Of a stretch of DNA of 64,000 nucleotides, positions 44,296 through 52,453 are shown one piece after another. Position numbers and translations under genes: made by a program. Source of the stretch: Glaciecola sp. KUL10. GTDB lineage: Bacteria; Pseudomonadota; Gammaproteobacteria; Enterobacterales; Alteromonadaceae. The DNA lies in NCBI RefSeq assembly GCF_003203515.1, contig NZ_BGNG01000003.1, forward strand, positions 1 to 64,000, in the 5' to 3' direction. Each line of letters opens with the position of its first letter. The stretch's first letter is position 1. The notes beneath the pieces were generated by a model. That model ran no database searches. It worked only from the letters and a program-made list of their open reading frames with translations, and had not been told where the DNA came from.

Positions 44296-44484
44296 TTGCA
44301 TCTATGCATTTCGTACCAAAATATAATTACCATTCTATGTGAGGTGATTCGAAATGCAATTGGGCCCGTGACCAAAGCAAATAAACCATCCTCAATGCAA
44401 ACCGTGAAAAAGGATATGCCTAAAAGTACAGAAACATCGCCTTTCATTGTCAAACGCTGTAAGCACTGGTTTCAAGACTCATAA
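44296..44484 (+). CDS. Possible small protein after sapF (doubtful)
   Basis: The frame begins with TTG right after the sapF stop and is open for 62 codons. A GTG at 44344 would give 46 residues. The stretch has protein-like codon use and a basic composition (many Lys, Thr, Ser), but no ribosome-binding site was found for either start and nothing is recognised. The alternative is non-coding sequence after sapF. Confidence 0.2.
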   Translation: MHLCISYQNIITILCEVIRNAIGPVTKANKPSSMQTVKKDMPKSTETSPFIVKRCKHWFQDS

Positions 44485-44531
44485 CCAGAATGGTCTCGAC
44501 GCGTTACACCAATATTCAACAAAGTGTTATT

Positions 44532-45734
44532 TTAGCCATCTACATTTTTATCACAAAGACACGACTGTATAGTGTGGAAAAGAAACAAAATATTGCTTGT
44601 GATATCGGTTTGTTGGTTTCCCACAAATAAACCAGATTTATCGAGTTCTTCAGCATTTATAAGATCGCCCACCACTTCGTAATCGAAATGCTCTAACACG
44701 CCTATATTTTTTACAAAATTTCCAGTAACGATTGGTCTGCAGTCGATTTTATTTTCCTTTAGTACATTAACTAAATCTGCTCTTGAGAATGGTGCTCCAT
44801 CCTTGATTATTAGCGAGAACCCGAACCAACTGCTAGAGCCTGTTTCTGATTGGATCCGAATGTAAGGGTGATCTTTAAAGAGAACTTGGAAATACAACGC
44901 ATTTTGCTGTCTAACGTGAATAAAATTTGGCAACTTTTTTAACTGTTCTATACCAATGGCCCCGCTCATTTCTAGCGGTCTCACATTATAACCAGGCAAC
45001 ACAAACCTAAATGATTCTTCAAACCAATCATCGCTTTTTTCTCCCACAATGTGATTGTTTTTAGGTAAATCCCTCGTCCAACCGTGTGCTCTTAAACACA
45101 AAAGAATATGATAAAGCTCTTCATCGTCGGTAACGATGCACCCGCCTTCCATGGTCGCTATATGATGACTAAAAAACGAACTGAACGAACCCATTAGGCC
45201 GAAAGTACCAGCATATTTTCCTTTGTACTGTGCTCCCATCGATTCGCAGTTATCTTCTAACACTGTTATGTTGCGACTATCAATGATCCGCTTTATCTCA
45301 TCAAAATCATTTGGGTTACCCAGTAAGTTAACTAAAAATATAACTTTTGTGTTGGGGGTGATGGCTTTTTCAAGTGACTCAAGATTGATGTTTAGGGTTG
45401 CTTCATCTATATCTACAAATTTAACTTTCAAACCATATTGCTGCAGTGGGAAATAAGTTGTGGACCATGAAACAGCCGGCACGATGACTTCGTCACCGCG
45501 TTTAAGCTTTATGTTTTTATTTTGCGTGTAAAACATAGCAGCAATCATAAGTAGGTTTGCTGTGGAACCTGAATTGACCATCACAGCGTAGTTTGAACCA
45601 AAGAACTCTGCAAAGTTATGTTCATAATCTGCAACATGTTTACCCATCGTAAACATACCAGAATCGATGACTTGCTGAATTGCTGCTAGCTCATCCTTGT
45701 CCCATGTGTTACTTGCTAGCGGATAGTTACTCAT
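44532..45734 (-). CDS. colD: GDP-4-keto-6-deoxy-D-mannose 3-dehydratase (ColD)
   Basis: PLP-dependent 3-deoxygenase of GDP-L-colitose biosynthesis: it removes the 3-hydroxyl of GDP-4-keto-6-deoxymannose. The 400 residues follow the E. coli ColD sequence closely (MFTMGKHVADYE, VMVNSGSTANLLMIAA, PGYNVRPLEMSGAIG). The aspartate-aminotransferase-fold lysine is replaced by histidine (H190 in FFSHHIATMEGG), which is the diagnostic change that turns a sugar aminotransferase into this dehydratase. It overlaps colC by 8 bases and is the last gene of the gmd-colC-colD unit. Confidence 0.94.
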   Translation of the reverse strand: MSNYPLASNTWDKDELAAIQQVIDSGMFTMGKHVADYEHNFAEFFGSNYAVMVNSGSTANLLMIAAMFYTQNKNIKLKRGDEVIVPAVSWSTTYFPLQQYGLKVKFVDIDEATLNINLESLEKAITPNTKVIFLVNLLGNPNDFDEIKRIIDSRNITVLEDNCESMGAQYKGKYAGTFGLMGSFSSFFSHHIATMEGGCIVTDDEELYHILLCLRAHGWTRDLPKNNHIVGEKSDDWFEESFRFVLPGYNVRPLEMSGAIGIEQLKKLPNFIHVRQQNALYFQVLFKDHPYIRIQSETGSSSWFGFSLIIKDGAPFSRADLVNVLKENKIDCRPIVTGNFVKNIGVLEHFDYEVVGDLINAEELDKSGLFVGNQQTDITSNILFLFHTIQSCLCDKNVDG

Positions 45735-46656
45735 GATTTACTCCTTCGTAATATTCCACCGTTTTTTGTATTCCGTCTTTTAGTGAGGTTGTATGGTGCC
45801 ACCCGAACTGCTTGAGCAGGCTGATATCCACTAGCTTTTGCTGCATGCCTGTTGGCTTTGATAAGTCATTTTCAAATACACCTTTATAACCAATGATATC
45901 CGCAATAATTTGATAGTACTCATTAATTGAGTAATCGTCCCCCAGCCCAACGTTTATGTTTTGAGGCATATCTGAAAAATTGTTAATGGCATATGCCAAA
46001 AACTCCGCTAAATCTGCCGCGTATAAAAACTCTCTTCTGGCAAGCCCATCTCCCCATATATCAACAGATGCTTTTTTATTATCTCTAGCTTGGATAAGCT
46101 TTCTAATAACGGCTGGAATCATATGAGAATTATTCGGCCCAAATTTGTCGTATCTGCCATAGAGATTGCAGGGAATCACCGTTTTATATCGACATGAGGG
46201 ATCCTCTCGGTTGATATACTCACATAGTCTGGTGGATGTAATTTTTGCCAGTGCATAACCTTCATTGGTAGGCTCCAGCTCACCGTTTAACAACTGCTCT
46301 TCTGATATTGGGTTGACTGCGTTTCTGGGATACATACAAGAAGAGCTAATGTTCACTAAATCTTTGATACCGCTTTGATGAGCAGTATTGATGAGATTAA
46401 TTCCCATCAGAGTATTTTGAACCAAAAAATTTATAGGATACTTAACGTTTGCTTGAATTCCACCTACTTCACCAGCAGCGTGTATCACCAAATCTATATC
46501 ATTTTGGTCGAAGTATTTTGCAACAGCATCTATTTCAAGTAGGTTTAGCTCACGACTAGAGGGCGTTAGCAATCGGTGCTTATTAAAATGCGTACATTCT
46601 AATATGTTTTTACCCACCATACCGCTTGCACCCGTCAATAAAATACGCTTGAACAT
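45727..46656 (-). CDS. colC: GDP-L-colitose synthase (ColC) / GDP-fucose synthase-like epimerase-reductase
   Basis: Extended SDR enzyme of 309 residues with the NADPH loop GASGMVGKN (about 8-16) and the catalytic Y-x-x-x-K pair in GYALAK (about 132-137). The family makes GDP-L-fucose (Fcl/WcaG) or, acting after ColD, GDP-L-colitose by C5 epimerisation and C4 reduction. Position between gmd and colD, with overlaps on both sides, favours the colitose reading. The ATG at 46656 overlaps the gmd stop (TAATG) and has GGAG upstream; a slightly longer TTG start is less likely. Confidence 0.9.
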   Translation of the reverse strand: MFKRILLTGASGMVGKNILECTHFNKHRLLTPSSRELNLLEIDAVAKYFDQNDIDLVIHAAGEVGGIQANVKYPINFLVQNTLMGINLINTAHQSGIKDLVNISSSCMYPRNAVNPISEEQLLNGELEPTNEGYALAKITSTRLCEYINREDPSCRYKTVIPCNLYGRYDKFGPNNSHMIPAVIRKLIQARDNKKASVDIWGDGLARREFLYAADLAEFLAYAINNFSDMPQNINVGLGDDYSINEYYQIIADIIGYKGVFENDLSKPTGMQQKLVDISLLKQFGWHHTTSLKDGIQKTVEYYEGVNHE

Positions 46657-47774
46657 TAATTCTCCGCACAAACAGGAATATCAAATCCATTATTCTTTAA
46701 ACAGGCATGCTGTTTAGCGATTTCCAAATCATTCCGGATCATTTCAGCACACATCTGTTGGACTGTTATTTCTGGTTTCCAGCCCAATTCTTGCTCGGCC
46801 CTAGTGGGATCACCCAATAGATTTTCGACTTCTGCAGGTCTAAAGTATCGAGGATTAATTTTAATGATAACGTCACCTACAGAAAGCGCAGGACTTTTTG
46901 AGTTATCAACGGCCACTACCGTCCCAATCTCACTAAGGCCTTGGCCGGTGAACTCGAGAGTAATACCCAGTTCTTCAGCACTCCACTGAATGAATTGTCG
47001 AACTGAATATTGAATACCTGTCGCAATCACATAATCTTTTGCTTCGTCTTGTTGTAACATCATCCACTGCATGCGAACGTAATCTTTGGCATGCCCCCAG
47101 TCGCGCTTGGCATCCAGATTCCCCATGTGTATACAGGTTTCTAATCCTTGTGAAATATTGGCCAACCCCCTTGTTATTTTTCTGGTCACAAAGGTTTCGC
47201 CTCTTCTTGGCGATTCGTGATTAAACAAAACGCCGTTACAGGCAAACATGCCATAAGATTCACGATAATTCACAGTGATCCAATATGCATACAGCTTGGC
47301 AACGCCATAGGGTGACCTAGGATAGAAAGGAGTTGTTTCTTTTTGAGGACTCTCTTGAACGAGCCCATATAATTCAGAAGTAGAAGCTTGATAAAACTTA
47401 GTTTTCTTCTCTAAACCGAGTAACCTGATTGCTTCGAGTATTCTTAGGGTTCCGAGTGCATCAACATCTGCAGTATATTCCGGTGACTCAAACGAAACGG
47501 CAACGTGAGACTGAGCACCCAGGTTATAGACCTCATCAGGTTGCACTTGTTGAAGAATTCTCGTTAGATTTGAACTGTCAGATAAATCGCCATAGTGCAA
47601 AATAAACTTAGCATTCTCAACATGCGGATCTTGGAATATATGGTCGATGCGCTCGGTGTTAAACGAAGAAGCTCGACGCTTAAGCCCATGAACTTCATAT
47701 CCCTTACTCAACAATAACTCAGCGAGATAAGAACCATCTTGGCCTGTAACGCCAGTGATCAGTGCTTTCTTCAT
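46656..47774 (-). CDS. gmd: GDP-mannose 4,6-dehydratase
   Basis: First committed step to GDP-4-keto-6-deoxy-D-mannose, the branch point for colitose, fucose and perosamine. The 372 residues contain the NADP loop [12 protein letters not shown] (about 8-19), [10 protein letters not shown], and the catalytic [14 protein letters not shown] segment (Y-x-x-x-K). ATG 47774 is used: it overlaps the upstream gene stop as ATGA and is spaced correctly from GGA. An ATG two codons earlier is the alternative. Mannose-side genes (manC, manB) are not in this window. Confidence 0.97.
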   Translation of the reverse strand: MKKALITGVTGQDGSYLAELLLSKGYEVHGLKRRASSFNTERIDHIFQDPHVENAKFILHYGDLSDSSNLTRILQQVQPDEVYNLGAQSHVAVSFESPEYTADVDALGTLRILEAIRLLGLEKKTKFYQASTSELYGLVQESPQKETTPFYPRSPYGVAKLYAYWITVNYRESYGMFACNGVLFNHESPRRGETFVTRKITRGLANISQGLETCIHMGNLDAKRDWGHAKDYVRMQWMMLQQDEAKDYVIATGIQYSVRQFIQWSAEELGITLEFTGQGLSEIGTVVAVDNSKSPALSVGDVIIKINPRYFRPAEVENLLGDPTRAEQELGWKPEITVQQMCAEMIRNDLEIAKQHACLKNNGFDIPVCAEN

Positions 47775-48967
47775 TGCCATTCCAGCCTATTTTCTGGGTC
47801 TAGTGTTTTAACATTCTCTAAATAAAGATCGCACTCTGAACTAGGTCGTTTTAAGCTTTTGGCGAGCAAATATAATTGTATGTTGATAAACGAGCGTTGC
47901 AGGGGTTTATAATCACTTCCTTCAGACTCATTGAAAGAAGATTTTAGAGTATCAAAATATTGTTGAGGCGCAATTTGACTGTTTAACAACTTTGGATTAA
48001 ATAGATTCGCTAGCACAGCCACTCCCGTATTCCCAGCGCTATAAAGTTGACGGCACAACGACATTATGTATGAATCTATTACTACACCGTCAAAATCCCC
48101 CTCTAAAAACTTTAGACTCAATGACACATTTGAATACTTTTCTTTGAGATAAAATAGCTCATCTTTTGTATCGCCCAAGGGAGTGCCAAAGATAATTACA
48201 TCTCTCTTTTGATTCTCTTGTATTAATTTTTCAACAGCAGGTAGCGCAAATGATTTTCCCCATACTCCATTCATTTCATGCCGACTAATGCCAAAAATAA
48301 CATCGCCTCCTCGATAATGAATACCAACTGATTGCTTGCTAACGATCGCGTCCAAACGCTTAAATTCTTGATGGTAGCTCGAACTAAAAACTTCTGATAA
48401 TGCTTGATTTAATTCTTTTCTTATTAAGTGTGCATCGTTGAATCGCTCAGGCCCCACCAAGTTACAATAACTTTGCAAAACATGTTGCAACTCCGCGGGC
48501 TTTAGTAATTTAGAATATCGAAGACCCGAAATATATTCAGCGGGAGTGGGGCTTTGACTTGAGAGCTTATATTTTTTCATTTCATCAAATGTGATGTAGT
48601 GTTGCTCGATAAAGGTCTCTGAGAAATAGCTAGGCAGATTGTTATCAATGCTGATCAAATCGTTATGAATAGAACCCACATCGGTCGCCCAACTAAATTT
48701 GAATGGCAAATCATATTTTAAAGAAAGTGCCCGCCCGTGAACGATGGCATTTAGTCTTTCAGTTGTCCCGTCATGTCTTGCCGTAAGTACATTACCCGAC
48801 ATTTGCTTTATGTATTCACCGATAGATGAGCGCCTTTCCTTGAACCACGAATCATCAGGCATGCGATTAAGCGTTAGTGCAGTCAAATTAAGTGCACTAC
48901 CGGGCGACTTTGGCTCCAATTGAAGAATCGCGTCTTTTAAAATTTCAATTTCTGCAGTTTCGAACAT
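47771..48967 (-). CDS. Fucosyltransferase-like glycosyltransferase (possible colitosyltransferase)
   Basis: No close family member recognised. The 398-residue product carries [11 protein letters not shown] near 212-222, resembling the HxRRGD motif by which GT11, GT23 and O-fucosyltransferases hold GDP-fucose (here HYRGGD). Downstream segments alternate strand and helix as in a GT-B C-domain. It directly precedes and overlaps gmd, so it may be first in the GDP-colitose operon and use its product. The start is ATG 48967 with GGAG about 11 bases upstream; GTG 48979 is possible. Acceptor unknown. Confidence 0.5.
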   Translation of the reverse strand: MFETAEIEILKDAILQLEPKSPGSALNLTALTLNRMPDDSWFKERRSSIGEYIKQMSGNVLTARHDGTTERLNAIVHGRALSLKYDLPFKFSWATDVGSIHNDLISIDNNLPSYFSETFIEQHYITFDEMKKYKLSSQSPTPAEYISGLRYSKLLKPAELQHVLQSYCNLVGPERFNDAHLIRKELNQALSEVFSSSYHQEFKRLDAIVSKQSVGIHYRGGDVIFGISRHEMNGVWGKSFALPAVEKLIQENQKRDVIIFGTPLGDTKDELFYLKEKYSNVSLSLKFLEGDFDGVVIDSYIMSLCRQLYSAGNTGVAVLANLFNPKLLNSQIAPQQYFDTLKSSFNESEGSDYKPLQRSFINIQLYLLAKSLKRPSSECDLYLENVKTLDPENRLEWQ

Positions 48968-49124
48968 ACAAATATTCACTCCGATTTAAGGGAAATGAAT
49001 GACGAAAGATTGTCATTTAGCAGATTAAAGCAAACATTAAGCCAACACTAAAAACAAAAAGAATTCGAGGTATAATTGATAAAGAGAGTAGATTAGAAAA
49101 ATGGAATTAAAAATGTATTAAACA

Positions 49125-49148
49125 AAAAGCCAGCAATTGCTGGCTTTT
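49125..49148. terminator. Rho-independent terminator of the pilin operon
   Basis: AAAAGCCAGCAA and TTGCTGGCTTTT pair as a perfect inverted repeat with little loop, bounded by A and T runs. It lies about 45 bases after the major DUF4402 gene stop on the minus strand. Confidence 0.8.
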
Positions 49149-49165
49149 GAATGACGTCTTACAAA

Positions 49166-49187
49166 CGCATTTAAACGTTTAAATGCG
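49166..49187. repeat. Perfect 22-bp palindrome after the pilin gene
   Basis: The 22 bases starting CGCATTTAAAC read the same on both strands. The palindrome sits 5 bases after the pilin stop codon and before the terminator. It could be an operator, recombinase site or simply an mRNA end structure. Confidence 0.7.
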
Positions 49188-49192
49188 GTAAA

Positions 49193-49888
49193 TCAGTATG
49201 TTACAGTAATCGAGTAGTTACCTGTATATGCTCCATCTGCTGGCGATATCAACGAAGCTTCGTTCCACTTCAAGTTACCACCGAAAGATAGTCCAACCGC
49301 ACCTGTTGCATCAGTACGAAGGTTTGGAGTTGCTGGGTCATATTCAGAACCGTTGTTTACGCCACCTTCAATACGAGTATCAGCAGAAGAAACAAACATA
49401 ACAAATTTATCGTCAGAACCTGCACCCGCTGTTGTTAAATCAACGTTGTTGATACCAGCAAAAGCATTGTTATCTGTTGTAGTTGTTACATCATTCGCAT
49501 CAGCACCTGCCGTAGCTACCAACTCAACTTGCAAGTTAGTAAACGGAGCAGCGCCAGAAACGTCTACACGTCCTGGTGTTCCCGCTGCAATAACTGTAAT
49601 AGTCAGTGTTGAAGCGGTATCGCCACTGTTGGCACCAGCAGTCGCAGTTTGAGTTCCGTCAACATCTAGTGTTGTAAACCCAGGTGTTCCAACATCCAAG
49701 GTGTTGTCTCCGGCACGAGTAACTCTCAATGTACCAAAATCGATAGATGCGGTATTGGCTATTGTGAAAGCGTTTTGCACAGTTACCGTCGCGGTACCAT
49801 TTGCAACCTCTGCTTGAACGTATGAGCTACTTGCAAGTAAAACAGATGATACCGCAAGAGCGACACTTAAATTTTTGCGTTTAAACAT
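49193..49888 (-). CDS. DUF4402 major pilin-like subunit
   Basis: Secreted beta-rich protein of 231 residues. A signal peptide (about 1-27, ending YVQA) is followed by a mature chain rich in Thr, Ala, Asn and Gly with the DUF4402 layout: FTIANTASIDFGTLRV at the start and GGNLKWNE...GNYSITVTY at the end. The final alternating-hydrophobic strand resembles donor-strand fimbrial subunits. Three N-x-S/T sequons (NGT, NGS, NYS) are present. ATG 49888 has GGAG at 7 bases. It is the last gene of a usher/chaperone operon but has its own 170-base leader, fitting high expression of a main subunit. Confidence 0.8.
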   Translation of the reverse strand: MFKRKNLSVALAVSSVLLASSSYVQAEVANGTATVTVQNAFTIANTASIDFGTLRVTRAGDNTLDVGTPGFTTLDVDGTQTATAGANSGDTASTLTITVIAAGTPGRVDVSGAAPFTNLQVELVATAGADANDVTTTTDNNAFAGINNVDLTTAGAGSDDKFVMFVSSADTRIEGGVNNGSEYDPATPNLRTDATGAVGLSFGGNLKWNEASLISPADGAYTGNYSITVTY

Positions 49889-50058
49889 GGAATTCTCCAA
49901 TTTCTAAAGTAATACAATGACACAGCTACGTTTACATTACGCTTACTCTGTCTTACTCGAAGAGACTCAAAAGTATTCGAGCCATCGAGAAGGCTTTATT
50001 GCCTACATGATTGGTATCGACAACAGAAAACAATACTTGAGAAAAAAATACGTTTATT

Positions 50059-50904
50059 TTAGATATCCCAAAAAAACTCGCTTTTCAGCTTGTTTGTGTA
50101 CTCTTCTTTTCCTTCAAAGACTAATTTAAACCTGCCGTTTGGTGTCGTAACGGGTTTAACTAGTGGAATACTGCGTGTCATAGTATCAATTTCATGAAAG
50201 ATATTAACCGCATTATCATAGCCAACAGGTTCAAACTCGCTGCCACCTTGTGGTTTGAAATAAACAGTGAAGTTTCCATGACTAGACGTCTGATTGAGAT
50301 TTTCCAGCTTTAACTCAACATTTCCAAAGCTTTCTCCTGAAGCTTCCCTAATATAAGTCGCGGATAATAAGTTCACTTCAGGCGTGTTTCGGTGATTTTT
50401 TATTATGATTGGAATAGCATAATTTAAGAAGAAGTTCATTCGTATGCTAATACCCTCTTGCTCAGAATCAGAAGGAGCGGTCACTGATGTTGGAATCAAC
50501 GTAAACTTTAAATGCGAATGAAATTCTTCGGTTGGCATGTTAGCTTTGCGTCTTAAGAGTAATTTGACTCTCTGACTCTCACCTGGTGACAATGTTATTC
50601 TGCGAGGTGAAAATCTCAGATAAGGTGAGGCGGTATTAAATACATTTGCTTCATCTTTATCCAAATCTTCGTACAGCCCGCGTTCATTTTGCTTTTTTTC
50701 GTCCCATGTTAAGGCGTAACTCCTTACTTCATCACTTGTGTTTACAACTATGATTTCCTTATTTCGTTCTCTGCTGTCAAAGCTAACTCGAGTCGGCGAA
50801 ATCAATAGACTAGCATTTACTTGAAATGACAATAGACTCAAAATAATTGAGAACAGACTTAAATAGCGAGTATTAAATCTCAATTTATTGCAACGAACTT
50901 TCAT
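50059..50904 (-). CDS. PapD-like pilus chaperone
   Basis: Periplasmic chaperone of 281 residues. A signal peptide (about 12-32, ending VNAS) precedes two immunoglobulin-like domains: LLISPTRVSFDSRERNKEIIVVNTSDE opens domain 1 and PYLRFSPRRITLSPGESQRVKLLLRR (about 93-118) is the G1-strand/cleft motif. Domain 2 is about 165-281. It is longer than classical FimC-type chaperones (about 210). Its position among DUF4402 subunits and an usher-like gene supports donor-strand complementation of the neighbouring subunits. Confidence 0.85.
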   Translation of the reverse strand: MKVRCNKLRFNTRYLSLFSIILSLLSFQVNASLLISPTRVSFDSRERNKEIIVVNTSDEVRSYALTWDEKKQNERGLYEDLDKDEANVFNTASPYLRFSPRRITLSPGESQRVKLLLRRKANMPTEEFHSHLKFTLIPTSVTAPSDSEQEGISIRMNFFLNYAIPIIIKNHRNTPEVNLLSATYIREASGESFGNVELKLENLNQTSSHGNFTVYFKPQGGSEFEPVGYDNAVNIFHEIDTMTRSIPLVKPVTTPNGRFKLVFEGKEEYTNKLKSEFFWDI

Positions 50905-50918
50905 CGTTAATAACTCCG

Positions 50919-51386
50919 TTAAAGATTAATAGTAATTTGAATGGTTGAGTTGTAATCTGTATCCGTAAAGCGATTTGAACCAGAACCAGATGTAGTTATT
51001 TGCCCTCCAAAGGACAAAATTGCAGTTCCACTGTCACCGGTGAATACCGTATTTGAGTTTCGTATTATTGATAGTTCAAACGTTTCCTCACTGCTTAGAT
51101 CAGGAATCATAGTTGAATTAATAATGTCTACATCAATTGTGAGTGTTCGGCTGGTTGGAAGATCACTTAATTCATAAATAGCATGTTGGCCTTGTTCCAA
51201 AATAGCAAATCCACCAGACACCTGCGTATTGCCGCTCTCATCAATAGATATACTGCCGCTAGCATCATTTTTTGTGATAGCAACTTTGCCAAAATCTAAA
51301 GGTTGTAATTCAGTAATTGTTGCTTGAGAAAAAAAAGCAGCAATTATAATCAACAAACATAAAAGCGAGCGTTTGCCGAAACTCAT
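50919..51386 (-). CDS. DUF4402 minor pilin-like subunit
   Basis: Small secreted subunit of 155 residues. A signal peptide (about 5-22) is followed by a mature chain with LDFGKVAI near its start, as in the larger subunit, and a final STIQITINL strand. It is shorter than the major subunit and carries two N-x-S/T sequons (NST twice). The start overlaps the SPOR lipoprotein stop by 4 bases and the chaperone follows 14 bases on. A tip or initiator subunit is plausible. Confidence 0.7.
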   Translation of the reverse strand: MSFGKRSLLCLLIIIAAFFSQATITELQPLDFGKVAITKNDASGSISIDESGNTQVSGGFAILEQGQHAIYELSDLPTSRTLTIDVDIINSTMIPDLSSEETFELSIIRNSNTVFTGDSGTAILSFGGQITTSGSGSNRFTDTDYNSTIQITINL

Positions 51387-52351
51387 AAAATAGCTTCACC
51401 CTTATACAAGGCCACTCCACAATAATCTTGTTCTTTTCTGACCACGCTACAAGTTTCAACTGCTTTTTCTCTTGAAGAGAAAAGGCCGATCCTTGCGCTA
51501 TAAAACTTAACGCCGTTAACTACCACCTCAGCAATACTTCCCGACGACAAACACGAACTGTTGTCCTTGGGCACTACTTGTTTGTATTTTTGTATTATTT
51601 CAAGTGCAGCGTTTCTATTCTTAAAGGAGGCTAAATGCATTGAAAACCCATCTGACTGAGTTGCTAAACATTCAACATTTGATGTTTGCGAAATAATGGG
51701 AGACGCATCGGTATTACTAAAACCAGAAAACTTTTCTTTTACTACCCCCTCGGTTGTACTTGGCGTGAACGCCTGATCAAGACCTGAAAATTTATCCCTA
51801 GAAACGCCCTCGGAGCTTCCCAACACCTGCTGAACCGATTGAAGTTGCACTGCGGGTTGAATCGGCATGCTAGAACCGTTTAAGTTTGCCGCCAACTCGG
51901 TTAATTCAGATTCTGTTGCGACCGCTTCAAAGCTGTCTGCCTGAGCCAAGTTACTTTGTGCGTCGAATCTAGGAATATCGGGCGTTTGGTTAAAGCTTGG
52001 TTTATTTGAAGCATCTTGAAAATTATCAATAAAATAAGAAAGGTCAGATTCAAACTCTATTAACCTAGCGAGTTTAGGTTGCATCTCTTGCCATTGATCT
52101 ATAATGACAGCTACTTCCTCAATGACTTCATCAGTATTTTGAGTAGTAAGGGGAATTTCAGACTCTATTGTCTCATTAAAATAATCAATCTGTGGAATAT
52201 TCTGATTATCATCATTTTTGACCAATGCTTTGTTTTCTTCAGAAAACCAATTGAGAGGATTGACACTCGGCAAAGAAGCACAGCCGGCAAGACTTAGTTG
52301 AGTGCTGACAACTGTGATAGCTATTAATAGTTGATTTCGTTTTACAATCAT
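51383..52351 (-). CDS. SPOR-domain lipoprotein
   Basis: A 322-residue lipoprotein: signal with lipobox LAGC (Cys at about residue 24), a long low-complexity middle (about 40-230) and a C-terminal SPOR-like domain (about 232-318). The latter contains GFSMHLASFKNRNAALEIIQKY and a pair of cysteines separated by nine residues (about 301 and 311). SPOR domains bind peptidoglycan glycan strands stripped of peptides, at division sites. ATG 52351 has GGAG upstream. The middle repeats DKFSG and EKFSG segments. It sits between usher and minor subunit in the pilus operon, so a role in anchoring or placing the assembly is inferred. Confidence 0.75.
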   Translation of the reverse strand: MIVKRNQLLIAITVVSTQLSLAGCASLPSVNPLNWFSEENKALVKNDDNQNIPQIDYFNETIESEIPLTTQNTDEVIEEVAVIIDQWQEMQPKLARLIEFESDLSYFIDNFQDASNKPSFNQTPDIPRFDAQSNLAQADSFEAVATESELTELAANLNGSSMPIQPAVQLQSVQQVLGSSEGVSRDKFSGLDQAFTPSTTEGVVKEKFSGFSNTDASPIISQTSNVECLATQSDGFSMHLASFKNRNAALEIIQKYKQVVPKDNSSCLSSGSIAEVVVNGVKFYSARIGLFSSREKAVETCSVVRKEQDYCGVALYKGEAIL

Positions 52352-52453
52352 GGTCTGCTCCAAACTGATGACGAAAACATGACATTTTCGGGTTTAATCA
52401 AGTAGTATTGGACTCAAAGCAAAATTAGCACCAAGTATTTAAATTACATTCAG

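Noticed and set aside
44296-44484. Small gene after sapF as a confident call
   Set aside because: No ribosome-binding site or recognisable family; kept only as a low-confidence entry.
44532-45734. Perosamine-type aminotransferase instead of ColD
   Set aside because: The PLP lysine is replaced by His, which rules out aminotransfer and fits ColD.
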